In this document: positions 34,512-43,232 of the stretch, in pieces
How positions within the stretch are numbered: position 1 is the stretch's first letter
How the letters are laid out: each line of letters starts with the position of its first letter
Assembly (NCBI GenBank): GCA_964561535.1
Contig: CAZLPZ010000012.1
Coordinates: 1 to 43,263 of the forward strand
Reading direction: 5' to 3'
DNA from: CAZLPZ01 sp964561535
Lineage (GTDB): Bacteria; Pseudomonadota; Alphaproteobacteria; Micavibrionales; Micavibrionaceae
DNA length: 43,263 nucleotides
Program-made: the position numbers and the translations under genes
Notes under the pieces: model-generated
Databases searched by the model: none
Seen by the model: the letters and a program-made list of their open reading frames with translations, nothing else
Told to the model about the DNA's origin: nothing

Positions 34512-36836
34512 TTAGAAAGATTTTTTTGCCCAAAACTGATACATACCCTGAAAAGTTTGCGTATGTTTTTGTTCATAATCATGCCAAGCTTGTAAATCAT
34601 ACAAAGCTCCCTCATGTGGGTAGGCCTTTTTAAATTGACTCATCGCCACCTGATCCAAGTTAAATCCTTGAAATATCAATCTACGATCCGCCAAAATTTG
34701 AGCGATTTGAGGTATCGTATAACGTGTTTCTTGAACATGGAAAATAAGATCTCGACAGGTAGATAGTGTATAAAAATCACTCCGATGTAATAATCCTCGC
34801 AATGGATGATCCGGGCCTGCCTGAATAATTTCGGCTCGATATGACTGAATAGATTCAACATCCGGTCGTACACCGCGTTTTGCAATATCCAGGCGAGCGG
34901 CAACAATCGCCTGACGTGCAATCTCACTATACAGACCCAATTTGATCGTCCCACCGGGCTTAAGTAGTTTTAATAATATGTCTAGTCCTTTTAAAGGATC
35001 CGACAAATGATGCAAGACACCTGATGATTCAATGGCATCAAAACGACGATCCCAATCCCCAAGTTCTAAAATATCCGCTTGAATATAATCAATATGTTTA
35101 ATATCCATTTCATCTGTTTTACGTTTAGCATAGGCCAAAGACCGCCGCGATAAATCAATCGCCGTCACCTGTGTATTTCGATACCCTAACCCCACATACA
35201 AGGCATGACGTCCTGTCCCACAACCCGCAATCAACATTTGAATACGATCAGCTTTACGAGGAGCAAGTGATAAATAATTCGTGGAGCCTGAAAAATTTAC
35301 ACCGCTCCAACGCGGATATGGGTTTTCCATGTACATTTGTTCGACTTGTTTTGATACACCATCTTGAATTGACGTCAACGATGGAATCCCTTTTTCTGCC
35401 AGAACTTGCTCGCGCATCACCTCCATCACTTGGGTTTTTACAAAAAACCCTAAAACATTATGACCGGCAAGATTCTGGGCGCTTTTTAAATCTAAAATTG
35501 AAAGCAATGGGCGATAACATAAAACAGATAAAATTAAATCAACCGGAATATTATTTTTCTTAATTTGAGCCTTAATATAGACAATAGCTTGATCACAAGA
35601 TTTTTGTTCATCTGGTGTTACATCATAAACATATTCATTTGACCAATTTTGAACTGCCAATGCTTTTAAAAAACGTCGTTCAATATCCGATAGACCTGAC
35701 TCTTGTACACAAAGGCGATTTAAAAAAATTGCCCTGATCTTTTTAAAAAGAATTTCAAATACGTAAGATCTATTAATTAATCTTTCTAATCCCAGGCACA
35801 ATAAATTAAACCCAGATTGATAAAGAAGATCATCTGATATTCCTGCCTTTAAAATCTCTGTCAAAAAATTCTCAATTTTGGTCGATGGTGTTAGATAATT
35901 AATTTCTGGCAATGAATCAAAAACAACCCAATAAGTCAGCTGATTCTCCCAAACGGCTGTCAAATAATCTACATTTCCACCTGGATAAGACAGGACACGA
36001 TTGAGTACCTCTACTATATCTGGCTTAAACGATTTAAATCTTACATGTTGAAAGACATTAATCCATAATGTGCGACATGATGCATCATCCATATTCTGAT
36101 GAATCATTTTCAAAATATGTGCAGAGGCATTTGCCAAATCCCCTGAAAAAGAAAGATACATTCCCAAATATCCATGAGCTGATAAGAAACTTGGGTAATT
36201 ATTGACACAATCTTTCAAATCTGTGATTGCCTGATCAACGGCTCCAGATTCCACGTTTAGGATTGCCAATAATAAAACACTCTCCTTCAATTCTCGGACT
36301 GAATTATCTCTGTTTAAATAAGACCGCGCCGATTTTGGATCCCCCATACGCCAAGAACATAGTGCCAAATTATAAAAATATTCTGGCCAATGCACTAACC
36401 CATTTTTAACACCTGCCATCAAAACTTGATGCGCCTTCACTGGATCTTTTCTTAATAAAAAAACACAAGCTCGATTATTGATCAAATACATACAATGAGG
36501 TGCAAAGGGTACCGCCCGATTTAGATATTGTTCTGCAACATTTGGATTTCTTAATTGAAGATACAAGGCACCAATCATATTTAATAAATCGGGGTTTTTT
36601 GAATTTTTTATCAATTGAGGCTTCAATAACTCAATCGCCTGATCAAAATCAGAGCTTTTACAAAATTCTATGGCTTGATCTAAACTATTTTGATCAATAT
36701 CGCTTTGACGTAGCCCCTTTAGATTTAATAGATCCAATGGATATAAAAGATCAAAATCCATAACGATCTCCAATGATCGTGCTGGACGATCATCAGAAAT
36801 ACCCAAATTCTGTTTTTGTTTCAATTTCTTTGACAT
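34512..36836 (-). CDS. TPR-repeat protein fused to SAM-dependent methyltransferase
   Basis: The N-terminal 200-230 residues carry tetratricopeptide repeats (for example DFDQAIELLKPQL, NVAEQYLNRAVPFAPH and GDPKSARSYLNRD). A long helical middle follows. From about residue 495 there is the motif MENPYPRWSGV, then a class I methyltransferase fold: motif I LIAGCGTGRHALYVG (about 537), acidic VTAIDLS, FDAIESSGVLHHLSDPLKG and LKPGGTIKLGLYS. The target is unknown; its place directly upstream of flagellin suggests a flagellar or surface protein. I chose ATG 36836; an earlier in-frame TTG lies at 36875. The gene is clearly AT-richer than its neighbours and follows the flgE terminator. Confidence 0.8.
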   Translation of the reverse strand: MSKKLKQKQNLGISDDRPARSLEIVMDFDLLYPLDLLNLKGLRQSDIDQNSLDQAIEFCKSSDFDQAIELLKPQLIKNSKNPDLLNMIGALYLQLRNPNVAEQYLNRAVPFAPHCMYLINNRACVFLLRKDPVKAHQVLMAGVKNGLVHWPEYFYNLALCSWRMGDPKSARSYLNRDNSVRELKESVLLLAILNVESGAVDQAITDLKDCVNNYPSFLSAHGYLGMYLSFSGDLANASAHILKMIHQNMDDASCRTLWINVFQHVRFKSFKPDIVEVLNRVLSYPGGNVDYLTAVWENQLTYWVVFDSLPEINYLTPSTKIENFLTEILKAGISDDLLYQSGFNLLCLGLERLINRSYVFEILFKKIRAIFLNRLCVQESGLSDIERRFLKALAVQNWSNEYVYDVTPDEQKSCDQAIVYIKAQIKKNNIPVDLILSVLCYRPLLSILDLKSAQNLAGHNVLGFFVKTQVMEVMREQVLAEKGIPSLTSIQDGVSKQVEQMYMENPYPRWSGVNFSGSTNYLSLAPRKADRIQMLIAGCGTGRHALYVGLGYRNTQVTAIDLSRRSLAYAKRKTDEMDIKHIDYIQADILELGDWDRRFDAIESSGVLHHLSDPLKGLDILLKLLKPGGTIKLGLYSEIARQAIVAARLDIAKRGVRPDVESIQSYRAEIIQAGPDHPLRGLLHRSDFYTLSTCRDLIFHVQETRYTIPQIAQILADRRLIFQGFNLDQVAMSQFKKAYPHEGALYDLQAWHDYEQKHTQTFQGMYQFWAKKSF

Positions 36837-36861
36837 TTGATATTCAGGGTACTGGAAATAT

Positions 36862-36867
36862 ATTATA
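36862..36867 (-). promoter_or_regulatory. Possible -10 box of the TPR-methyltransferase gene
   Basis: TATAAT on the - strand, 26 nt before the chosen ATG and just after the flgE terminator. No good -35 hexamer is at 16-18 nt, so the call is weak. Confidence 0.3.
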
Positions 36868-36881
36868 AAAATCAACTCATA

Positions 36882-36938
36882 AAAAAAGACTGGCCCGGAC
36901 CTCGGATCGATTCTCGATCGTCATTGGTGCCGGGCCAG
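36882..36938 (-). terminator. Large nested Rho-independent terminator after flgE
   Basis: On the - strand CTGGCCCGG (36938-36930) pairs with CCGGGCCAG (36898-36890) and is followed by TCTTTTTTT. The 31-nt loop holds a second perfect hairpin, GATCGA/TCGATC around 3 nt (36905-36919). Confidence 0.88.
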
Positions 36939-36985
36939 CTGAACCTCAGGCTTTAATAACCCATTCTGGATTACCTCAGGTTCAG
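36939..36985 (-). repeat. Second inverted repeat overlapping the flgE stop
   Basis: CTGAACCTCAGG (36939-36950) and CCTCAGGTTCAG (36974-36985) are exact 12-nt arms with a 23-nt loop. One arm encodes the last residues of FlgE; the hairpin lies directly next to the terminator stem. Confidence 0.85.
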
Positions 36986-38776
36986 TAACTCTTCGGTCAT
37001 CTGATCGACCGTATTAATGATCTTTGTCCCCGCAGAATAGGCCCGCTGAGTGACAATCAACTTTGCAAATTCATCGGCCAAATCGACGTTTGATGATTCA
37101 ACCGTTGATGATTCAAGAAAACCCGCACCGCCTTTTCCAGCTTCACGCAAATTTTCCTCGCCCGATAATTCCGTCTTGGAATAAGCTGTCCCTGAAACTT
37201 CAGCCAATCCGTTCGAGTTCGAAAATGTTACAAGCGGTGTTTTATAAAGTTTTGCAGACGCCCCATTCGAAAAACGCGCGATAACAAAACCATCACGATC
37301 CACCGAAATTCCGGTTCGAAGCCCTAATTCAGCTCCATTTTGATCGGATGAAATAACGTTATAATTTCCGGCAAATTGTGAGAAACGCGTCACATCAATA
37401 GCGATATCTTGAGGTTCGGAACCATTCCCCCAATTTAAATCCGTCAGTTCAATATCAATATTTGCATTCGCATCTTGCGATGCATTAATCGATCCATCCG
37501 CATTAAAATTCATTAACCCCTTGGTCACAACACCGCCATTGGGATAAAGAACCGTCATCTCCCACCAGCCGCGCGTATTTGGCACCGTTGAGTCGGCAAT
37601 CGTTGGAAAATCGGCCTGGTTACGATCGGTCGACGAAAATCCATAAGGATTTGTTGCAGATTGTGCCGACGAACCATCCAACGTAAACGGTACATAGGTT
37701 TCAATCGTTGCCGGCGATGTTGGATTTGGAAAATTAAAGGACCCAAAAAGTGCGGTTCCCGTCAAATCATCCAGAATTAAACTATCCGTAAATGTCTTTG
37801 CTTGAATAACCAACTGACCCGTTGGTGTTAAACTCGCATCAAGTTCATCGCCTGATCCATACGCCGTGTTAATTTCATCCATTAAATCTCCAATTGTATC
37901 AATCCGGATTTCCCCGACCCCTGCCGCAGCGCCTACAATATATGTCTGAGCTGCCGTGCCTGTCGCTTGCACCGAAAATGTATTCCCGGCCGCAATCGTT
38001 CCAACGCTCGTCAATGTTGTTGATCGTTCAAGTCCTACCGTGACGTTTGTCACCGCATTTGCCATCGGTCCAATAATTTTACGCAATTGAAATGTCAAAT
38101 CCTGTGACTCACCCAACGTATCATATACCCGTAAAGCCCGTGTAAAATCAGCAGGATTTGTTTGTGGAATTGGTAACCCTGTAAAAGACCCCGCCCCAAC
38201 CTGAACACCCGCCACCAATGTTCCGTTATTCAAACTTGTTTCTTGAGCATCCAGGTTAATCGCAAGCTCTCCCGATGTTGTAGACCGTGTTAATCCCCCC
38301 AGGAAGGCAACGTCAACCGGTTGCAAGGATGATAAATCACCTGATGCAGCCGGAATATTATTATCTGTATCCAATGGCCAACCATATAAATAAAATCCAG
38401 CTGTATTCCGCAAAAACCCAGATGCATCTTCTGAAAAAGATCCATTTCGCGTATAGAGAAATTCTTGACCTGCTTCGTCTAAGGGTGATCGTTTAATTGG
38501 AAAAAATCCGTTTCCTGAAATAGCAACGTCGGTAGATGACGATGTTTGTTGAATTGGTCCCTGCTGATCAACCCTTTGAATACGGTTGACGGCAACGGTC
38601 CCTGGCGAATACCGAGATGACCGACCTTCTGTCGTTACCAAAGAATAAAACGCAGCTTCCGACCGCTTAAAACCGGTTGTATTGACGTTCGCAATATTGT
38701 TCGAAATCATCGCTGTCGATTGAGATTGCGCGGATAACGCAGAAACCCCTGTATATAATGAACCAAATAAACTCAT
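36971..38776 (-). CDS. flgE: Flagellar hook protein FlgE
   Basis: Structural subunit of the hook. The N-terminal rod/hook signature LYTGVSALSAQSQSTAMISNN and IANVNTTGFKRSEAAFYSLV is read in sequence, and the C-terminus has SNVDLADEFAKLIVTQRAYS and AGTKIINTVDQMTEELLNL. The central 400 residues hold the variable hook domains. Length of 601 is above the 400-residue enterobacterial protein but usual for alphaproteobacteria. A strong AGGAGAT lies 7 nt before the start. It ends the flgI-flgE run and is closed by a double-hairpin terminator. Confidence 0.95.
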   Translation of the reverse strand: MSLFGSLYTGVSALSAQSQSTAMISNNIANVNTTGFKRSEAAFYSLVTTEGRSSRYSPGTVAVNRIQRVDQQGPIQQTSSSTDVAISGNGFFPIKRSPLDEAGQEFLYTRNGSFSEDASGFLRNTAGFYLYGWPLDTDNNIPAASGDLSSLQPVDVAFLGGLTRSTTSGELAINLDAQETSLNNGTLVAGVQVGAGSFTGLPIPQTNPADFTRALRVYDTLGESQDLTFQLRKIIGPMANAVTNVTVGLERSTTLTSVGTIAAGNTFSVQATGTAAQTYIVGAAAGVGEIRIDTIGDLMDEINTAYGSGDELDASLTPTGQLVIQAKTFTDSLILDDLTGTALFGSFNFPNPTSPATIETYVPFTLDGSSAQSATNPYGFSSTDRNQADFPTIADSTVPNTRGWWEMTVLYPNGGVVTKGLMNFNADGSINASQDANANIDIELTDLNWGNGSEPQDIAIDVTRFSQFAGNYNVISSDQNGAELGLRTGISVDRDGFVIARFSNGASAKLYKTPLVTFSNSNGLAEVSGTAYSKTELSGEENLREAGKGGAGFLESSTVESSNVDLADEFAKLIVTQRAYSAGTKIINTVDQMTEELLNLR

Positions 38777-38827
38777 AAATTTATCTCCTATACGTTTGTT
38801 TTAACTTTAATAACCTTAATCTATAAC

Positions 38828-39511
38828 TTAAACAGGTGGGGTTGCTGGAGGCACTTTAGCATTCAACACATTTCCAATCGACACAGCACGATCTCCAATC
38901 AATAACATGATCGCTCCATCCTGCATTTCAATCCCCTGAACACGACCTTCGGTAACAATCGTCGATGTAATTGATTTACCATCCTGATTTAAAGCATCGA
39001 CATAAACGGTATACGTTCCCGAATCCATTTCTGTGCCCGCACTATCTTTACCATCCCATGTCACATCGTTTTTACCGACCGCTCCACTTACATCTTTTGT
39101 ATAAACCGTATCTCCTGCTTCATCGACAATACGCATTGTCGCTTTGGTCGATGCTTCGGCCAGTGAGTACGTCATTTTTACGGGTGATGTTCCATCAAAA
39201 TATGCTTCGCTACTAATATAGCTGGCATCCAACCCGACATACCCAAGTGCAACAGATGTAGCCGATGACAATTGTAATCCCAACAATGAATCCAATTTCT
39301 GATTACTATTAATTTGTTGTTCCACTTGGCTAAACTGAACCAATTGATTTGTAAATTCGTTTGAATCCATGGGACTTAATGGATCTTGATTTTGAAGTTG
39401 GGTGGTCAGCAATCTCAAAAAATCATTAAAATCACCCGCAAGCGATTGCGATGCCGCATTTGTTTTTTGTGCATCATTTGTTAACGTGCTGATTGTCGAT
39501 ACCGTAGTCAT
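38828..39511 (-). CDS. flgD: Flagellar hook assembly scaffold FlgD
   Basis: Hook cap protein needed for FlgE polymerisation. The conserved N-terminal block DFNDFLRLLTTQLQNQDPLS and PMDSNEFTNQLVQFSQVEQQ is present, then a FlgD Ig-like domain with DGKDSAGTEMDSGTYTVYVD. The length of 227 is normal. It is 20 nt after fliK and 51 nt before flgE, consistent with one transcript. Confidence 0.95.
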   Translation of the reverse strand: MTTVSTISTLTNDAQKTNAASQSLAGDFNDFLRLLTTQLQNQDPLSPMDSNEFTNQLVQFSQVEQQINSNQKLDSLLGLQLSSATSVALGYVGLDASYISSEAYFDGTSPVKMTYSLAEASTKATMRIVDEAGDTVYTKDVSGAVGKNDVTWDGKDSAGTEMDSGTYTVYVDALNQDGKSITSTIVTEGRVQGIEMQDGAIMLLIGDRAVSIGNVLNAKVPPATPPV

Positions 39512-39531
39512 AATTTAAATTTCCCTATTTT

Positions 39532-40941
39532 CTATACGACAATATTATAGCGTGTAATCCCCGTTGATGGATCAACGCTCCATTCTTCACTTGATTTAAA
39601 TTCGAACCCAGCGATGTCATCACTCTGTCCAACATCATTGCCATTCTGATTATTCGAACGTGTCATAAACACATCTGAATCTGAACGTTCAAAGGCTCCT
39701 TGATCTGCCAATGAAAAATTCAATGACCCCGGATCAATCTGTAATCCTGTATTTTCAAGTGCCGATTTTAAATTATTCGAATCCTGCTCCATTAACCGCA
39801 ATGTGTCTGATTTTTCAACCATGATATCTGCACGCACAGATTTATCGCGACCATAACTCATTTTTACTTGCATTTTCCCAAGTTCAGGTGGGTCAAGATG
39901 CAATGTAAATGATCGTGTATCACGATTTTGAGCAATCGATTGTAAATGAAGGATAACGGCTTGGGTTGTCGTATGCGCGGCGGATGTTACCCCCACTTCC
40001 CCTCGTCCACCGGCTTGTGAAGACGATGCAATGCTAGGCGATGCTTCGTTTCCTTTCGCATTTTGAATATCTAAATCTAAATTAATATCCAAGCCTGCTA
40101 AAATATCGATCGATTGATCTGACATTAATATGGTTGATGATTTCAAATCCCCCTGCGCGGATTTTTCTTCGATTAAAACAGGTTTATACGTATCATTAGC
40201 AGCCAGAAAGTTTGCGCTATATCCATTATTATCGGTTTGGAAAAAAATTTGATTTTCCGCCTTTATCGGAACCGCTTGTTTCAAACTATTCATGTCTTTA
40301 TTCATTTTTCCTGAAGGTACAGTCCCTCCTTCAGAGAGAAATGCTTTTAATTGGGCAGGGCCCCCCAAAGGAAGATCCGCATTATTTTCAACCGCCGTTA
40401 CAACCGGGACAGATTCGGCAGAGGTATTTTGAACTTTTTCCAAATTAATTGCCAAAACACCCGTAATATTTAAATTATTTTGAACTCCTCCAAGAAGACT
40501 ATCTTGGGGGACATTCGAAAGAGCCCCAGAAGAAAGGACAGGAGCCACAGGATCTTGCGTATGAAAATCTTTTAATACCCCTGCTCTCTCATCTGTCGCT
40601 TTTTGAGTCAAATTTAAACCAAACTTTGCATCCGTAGGAATCAGATTTTCCTCCGTAATACCTTCGGTATTTAACCCACCTTCTATTCCAGCATCAATCA
40701 CAGGATCCGTTAAAACAATCCCTTCATCCGGACCAGTAGCCACGGGCGTTAAAAATGTTTCTGTAATCAAATTATCTCCCATTTTTGCAACGGGCGTTGG
40801 CGTGATTTGACCAAAGGCCCCCATTAACATCGCCAAAAAATCACCGGAGGGTTGCGGGGCCCCAAATACGGCACTGTTTTTTGCGGGCACCTGACCAGAA
40901 GTGGATGTTGGTGTATACAAATTTGTTACAGAAGATGTCAT
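39532..40941 (-). CDS. fliK: Flagellar hook-length control protein FliK
   Basis: Ruler protein that sets hook length and switches export specificity. The C-terminal domain is recognisable: FTLHLDPPELGKMQVKMSYG, then LRLMEQDSNNLKSALENTGL (about residues 355-425). The first 330 residues are low-complexity and poorly conserved, as usual for this family. Length is 469. Its place before flgD and flgE supports the call. Confidence 0.88.
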   Translation of the reverse strand: MTSSVTNLYTPTSTSGQVPAKNSAVFGAPQPSGDFLAMLMGAFGQITPTPVAKMGDNLITETFLTPVATGPDEGIVLTDPVIDAGIEGGLNTEGITEENLIPTDAKFGLNLTQKATDERAGVLKDFHTQDPVAPVLSSGALSNVPQDSLLGGVQNNLNITGVLAINLEKVQNTSAESVPVVTAVENNADLPLGGPAQLKAFLSEGGTVPSGKMNKDMNSLKQAVPIKAENQIFFQTDNNGYSANFLAANDTYKPVLIEEKSAQGDLKSSTILMSDQSIDILAGLDINLDLDIQNAKGNEASPSIASSSQAGGRGEVGVTSAAHTTTQAVILHLQSIAQNRDTRSFTLHLDPPELGKMQVKMSYGRDKSVRADIMVEKSDTLRLMEQDSNNLKSALENTGLQIDPGSLNFSLADQGAFERSDSDVFMTRSNNQNGNDVGQSDDIAGFEFKSSEEWSVDPSTGITRYNIVV

Positions 40942-40965
40942 TTTAAAATTCCGATCTTAAAAAAA

Positions 40966-41451
40966 TTAGGCCCGTTCAGAAACGCCCGTTGAAATCGCTT
41001 TGTTGGGACGTACGGTTAAAACACCATTCGATCCATATTGAGCGCCACGCCGCAAAACAGTATCTCGTGCAACATGAACAATTCGATCACGTAACCTTGA
41101 AAAACCACGAGCAGCACGATCAAGAACCGAAGAATTTTCAACCCGAACATTCGATAAATCACGTTCCAGTCGACGCAAGTTCTCTTTTGTTGTATTTGGT
41201 AAATCCTTTAAACTTGTTTTATGGGCCAATAATGCCTGAATATCAGATTTATAAATTTCATAAAGATCGTTTTTAATATTTTGTAGCTGCCCAAAAACTT
41301 TAATATTCACCCCTTTAACAGCTTCTGTTTCTTGCTGAATAAGAATAACCAAGGCCTGCGTTGTTTCTTCCAACCGCTTGACCCGTAATGAGATATTCAT
41401 CTGATCTTCCGTCGTTAAAACGGCGTCCGATCCTGTTTTTTCTTGGCTCAT
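40966..41451 (-). CDS. FlgN/FlbY-like flagellar protein (tentative)
   Basis: About 161 residues with a helical N-terminal half (MNISLRVKRLEETTQALVIL, then IQQETEAVKGVNIKVFGQLQ) and a second coiled segment TTKENLRRLERDLSNVR. A basic C-terminal third follows (FSRLRDRIVHVARDTVLRRG). Helical hairpin form and the place between flgJ and fliK suggest a FlgN-type export chaperone, or FlbY of Caulobacter, but sequence similarity is not decisive. I chose ATG 41451, with GAGGAG about 9 nt upstream; the earlier ATG at 41505 lies inside flgJ. Confidence 0.6.
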   Translation of the reverse strand: MSQEKTGSDAVLTTEDQMNISLRVKRLEETTQALVILIQQETEAVKGVNIKVFGQLQNIKNDLYEIYKSDIQALLAHKTSLKDLPNTTKENLRRLERDLSNVRVENSSVLDRAARGFSRLRDRIVHVARDTVLRRGAQYGSNGVLTVRPNKAISTGVSERA

Positions 41452-41491
41452 ATCTTTGATCTCCTCTTTTTGTGACACACCTTCTCTTTTA

Positions 41492-41872
41492 TTATCTCTG
41501 TCCATTTGCGGCTTCTTGAGCTTTGATCATCGCCTCTCGTACAGGTGATGCAAGTCCGATGCCACCGGCGCGCGCCATAATTTTTCCGTATTCATCGGCG
41601 AGCATCCCGCGAAACACATCTTCACCTTTACCGCCGCCAAACACATCATTCACCTCAACCGTCTCCAGCATCGGCTTAATCATTTCGGCCAAATACACAG
41701 CCTCAAAATCACGCGCGGCGGCATTTATTTTTTCATTTTGTGTGCCCCCTGCCCCAGAATGATTGGCCGCACTTCCCGCTCTAATCTGCGCCATATATTC
41801 ATCACGCGTGGCGGACACGACGCCAGAGAGGGCGGTCGACGACGATGATGTTAATGGCACAAGACCCGGCAT
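41492..41872 (-). CDS. flgJ: Rod-binding protein, FlgJ N-terminal type
   Basis: Short FlgJ of 126 residues containing only the rod-capping domain: ARDFEAVYLAEMIKPMLETV is followed by GEDVFRGMLADEYGKIMARA and GGIGLASPVREAM. The C-terminal muramidase domain of enterobacterial FlgJ is absent, as is common in alphaproteobacteria. GGAAAGG precedes the start. It is 23 nt after flgI in transcription direction. Confidence 0.9.
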   Translation of the reverse strand: MPGLVPLTSSSSTALSGVVSATRDEYMAQIRAGSAANHSGAGGTQNEKINAAARDFEAVYLAEMIKPMLETVEVNDVFGGGKGEDVFRGMLADEYGKIMARAGGIGLASPVREAMIKAQEAANGQR

Positions 41873-41895
41873 TTTTTACCCTTTCCTATAGAATT

Positions 41896-43053
41896 TTAAA
41901 GCGTTTCAATATCGGCTTGTAAGGCGCCGGATGCCTTTAAGGCTTGTAAAATTGAAATGACATCACGTGGCCCCACGCCCAAGCGGTTCAATCCCGTCAC
42001 CAATTCCTGCAAGGTGACACCCGTATCCAATACGCCCAGCCGTACATCTGCCCCCGTATTCACATTCACATCCGTGCGCGGTAAAACTTCGGTATTCCCC
42101 CCTTGAGAAAAGGGCGAGGGTTGCGAGGCTTCGGGTGTTTCCGCAATTTTGATTGTTAAATTCCCCTGCGCAATGGCCGATGGCGATAATCGTACATCTT
42201 GCCCAATCACAATAACTCCTGAATTTTCGTCCACGACCACGCGCGCCACTTGATCGGGTTGTACGGGTAAACTTTCAATATCTGTAATTAAATCGACAAT
42301 ATTACCGGGATATTTTTCAGGGCGTTTTAACACAACACTCCCGCCATTTTGCGCTTCGGCCACTGGTGTTGCCAAATATCCATTGATCGCACGTGCAATC
42401 CGCCGCGCCGTTGTAAAATCAGGGTTACGCAAAGATAACCGTACAGACGGCAAATCCGTCAATTTAAAATCAATCTCACGTTCAACCAATGCGCCTTCCG
42501 GAATGCGCCCCCCGGTTGGAATGTTCTGGGTAATTTTTGCCGCGGCCCCCCCGGCGGTAAATCCTGAAATAATCAACGGCCCTTGCGCCACCGCATATAC
42601 TTGACCATCTGCGGCCATCAACGGCGTAACCAATAACGTCCCGCCTTGTAAACTTTTTGCATCCCCCAGGGCAGATGCCGACACATCAATCCGTGCGCCT
42701 TGGTTCGTAAAAGGTGGCAGCGTTGCCGTCACCATCACCGCGGCGACGTTCCCGGTATTCAATTGTTGCCCCCGAATATTGACACCCAAGCGTTCGAGCA
42801 TCGCGATCAAAGATTGTTGCGTAAAAGGCGAGTTATTCAACGTGTCGCCCGTGCCGTTCAACCCCACGACCAAACCATACCCCACCAACATGTTATCCCG
42901 CACGCCTTCGATATCCACAATATCTTTGATGCGCGTGGTGGTCGTTCCGGCCTGCGGCGCGGTGGATGTCATCATCACGCACAAGGACAGCATCAAAGCG
43001 GTGACAATCCGAATTGTAAGAGGGCGAACGGCGCAGGAATTTATTTTGGTCAT
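41896..43053 (-). CDS. flgI: Flagellar P-ring protein FlgI
   Basis: Forms the periplasmic ring round the flagellar rod. The N-terminus is a signal peptide (about 36 residues, ending near APQAG). The family blocks RIKDIVDIEGVRDNMLVGYG, LVVGLNGTGDTLNNSPFTQQ, MVTATLPPFTNQGARIDVSA and ALGDAKSLQGGTLLVTPL are present, as is the C-terminal GVTLQELVTGLNRLGVGPRD. AAGGA lies 8 nt upstream of the ATG. It is the first of six flagellar genes in this direction. Confidence 0.97.
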   Translation of the reverse strand: MTKINSCAVRPLTIRIVTALMLSLCVMMTSTAPQAGTTTTRIKDIVDIEGVRDNMLVGYGLVVGLNGTGDTLNNSPFTQQSLIAMLERLGVNIRGQQLNTGNVAAVMVTATLPPFTNQGARIDVSASALGDAKSLQGGTLLVTPLMAADGQVYAVAQGPLIISGFTAGGAAAKITQNIPTGGRIPEGALVEREIDFKLTDLPSVRLSLRNPDFTTARRIARAINGYLATPVAEAQNGGSVVLKRPEKYPGNIVDLITDIESLPVQPDQVARVVVDENSGVIVIGQDVRLSPSAIAQGNLTIKIAETPEASQPSPFSQGGNTEVLPRTDVNVNTGADVRLGVLDTGVTLQELVTGLNRLGVGPRDVISILQALKASGALQADIETL

Positions 43054-43135
43054 ATTATTATCCTTTACTCACCCCACACAATAGGGGCGGCAGATAAGAC
43101 AATGCGAAACCCGTGCCAAACTGAACATGCGGCCT

Positions 43136-43209
43136 TACCCCTCTCCCGTTGGAAGAGGGGGGGACCCATTCAATCAAGCACAGCGAGGATGAATGGGGGG
43201 GTGAGGGTA
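43136..43209. repeat. Multi-hairpin intergenic repeat (family B, long form)
   Basis: Three nested or adjacent inverted pairs are visible: outer TACCCCTC (43136-43143) with GAGGGTA (43203-43209); CCCCTCT with AGAGGGG (43154-43160); and CCCATTCA (43165-43172) with TGAATGGG (43190-43197). It lies about 85 nt upstream of flgI. Confidence 0.75.
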
Positions 43210-43215
43210 TAAAAA

Positions 43216-43232
43216 CGCAACAATATTACCGC
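43216..43232 (-). promoter_or_regulatory. Possible sigma-54 type promoter upstream of flgI
   Basis: On the - strand GG-N10-GC with TTGC at the -12 side (GCGGTAATATTGTTGCG). It would put a leader of about 150 nt, including the multi-hairpin repeat, before flgI. The -24 side matches poorly. Confidence 0.3.
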
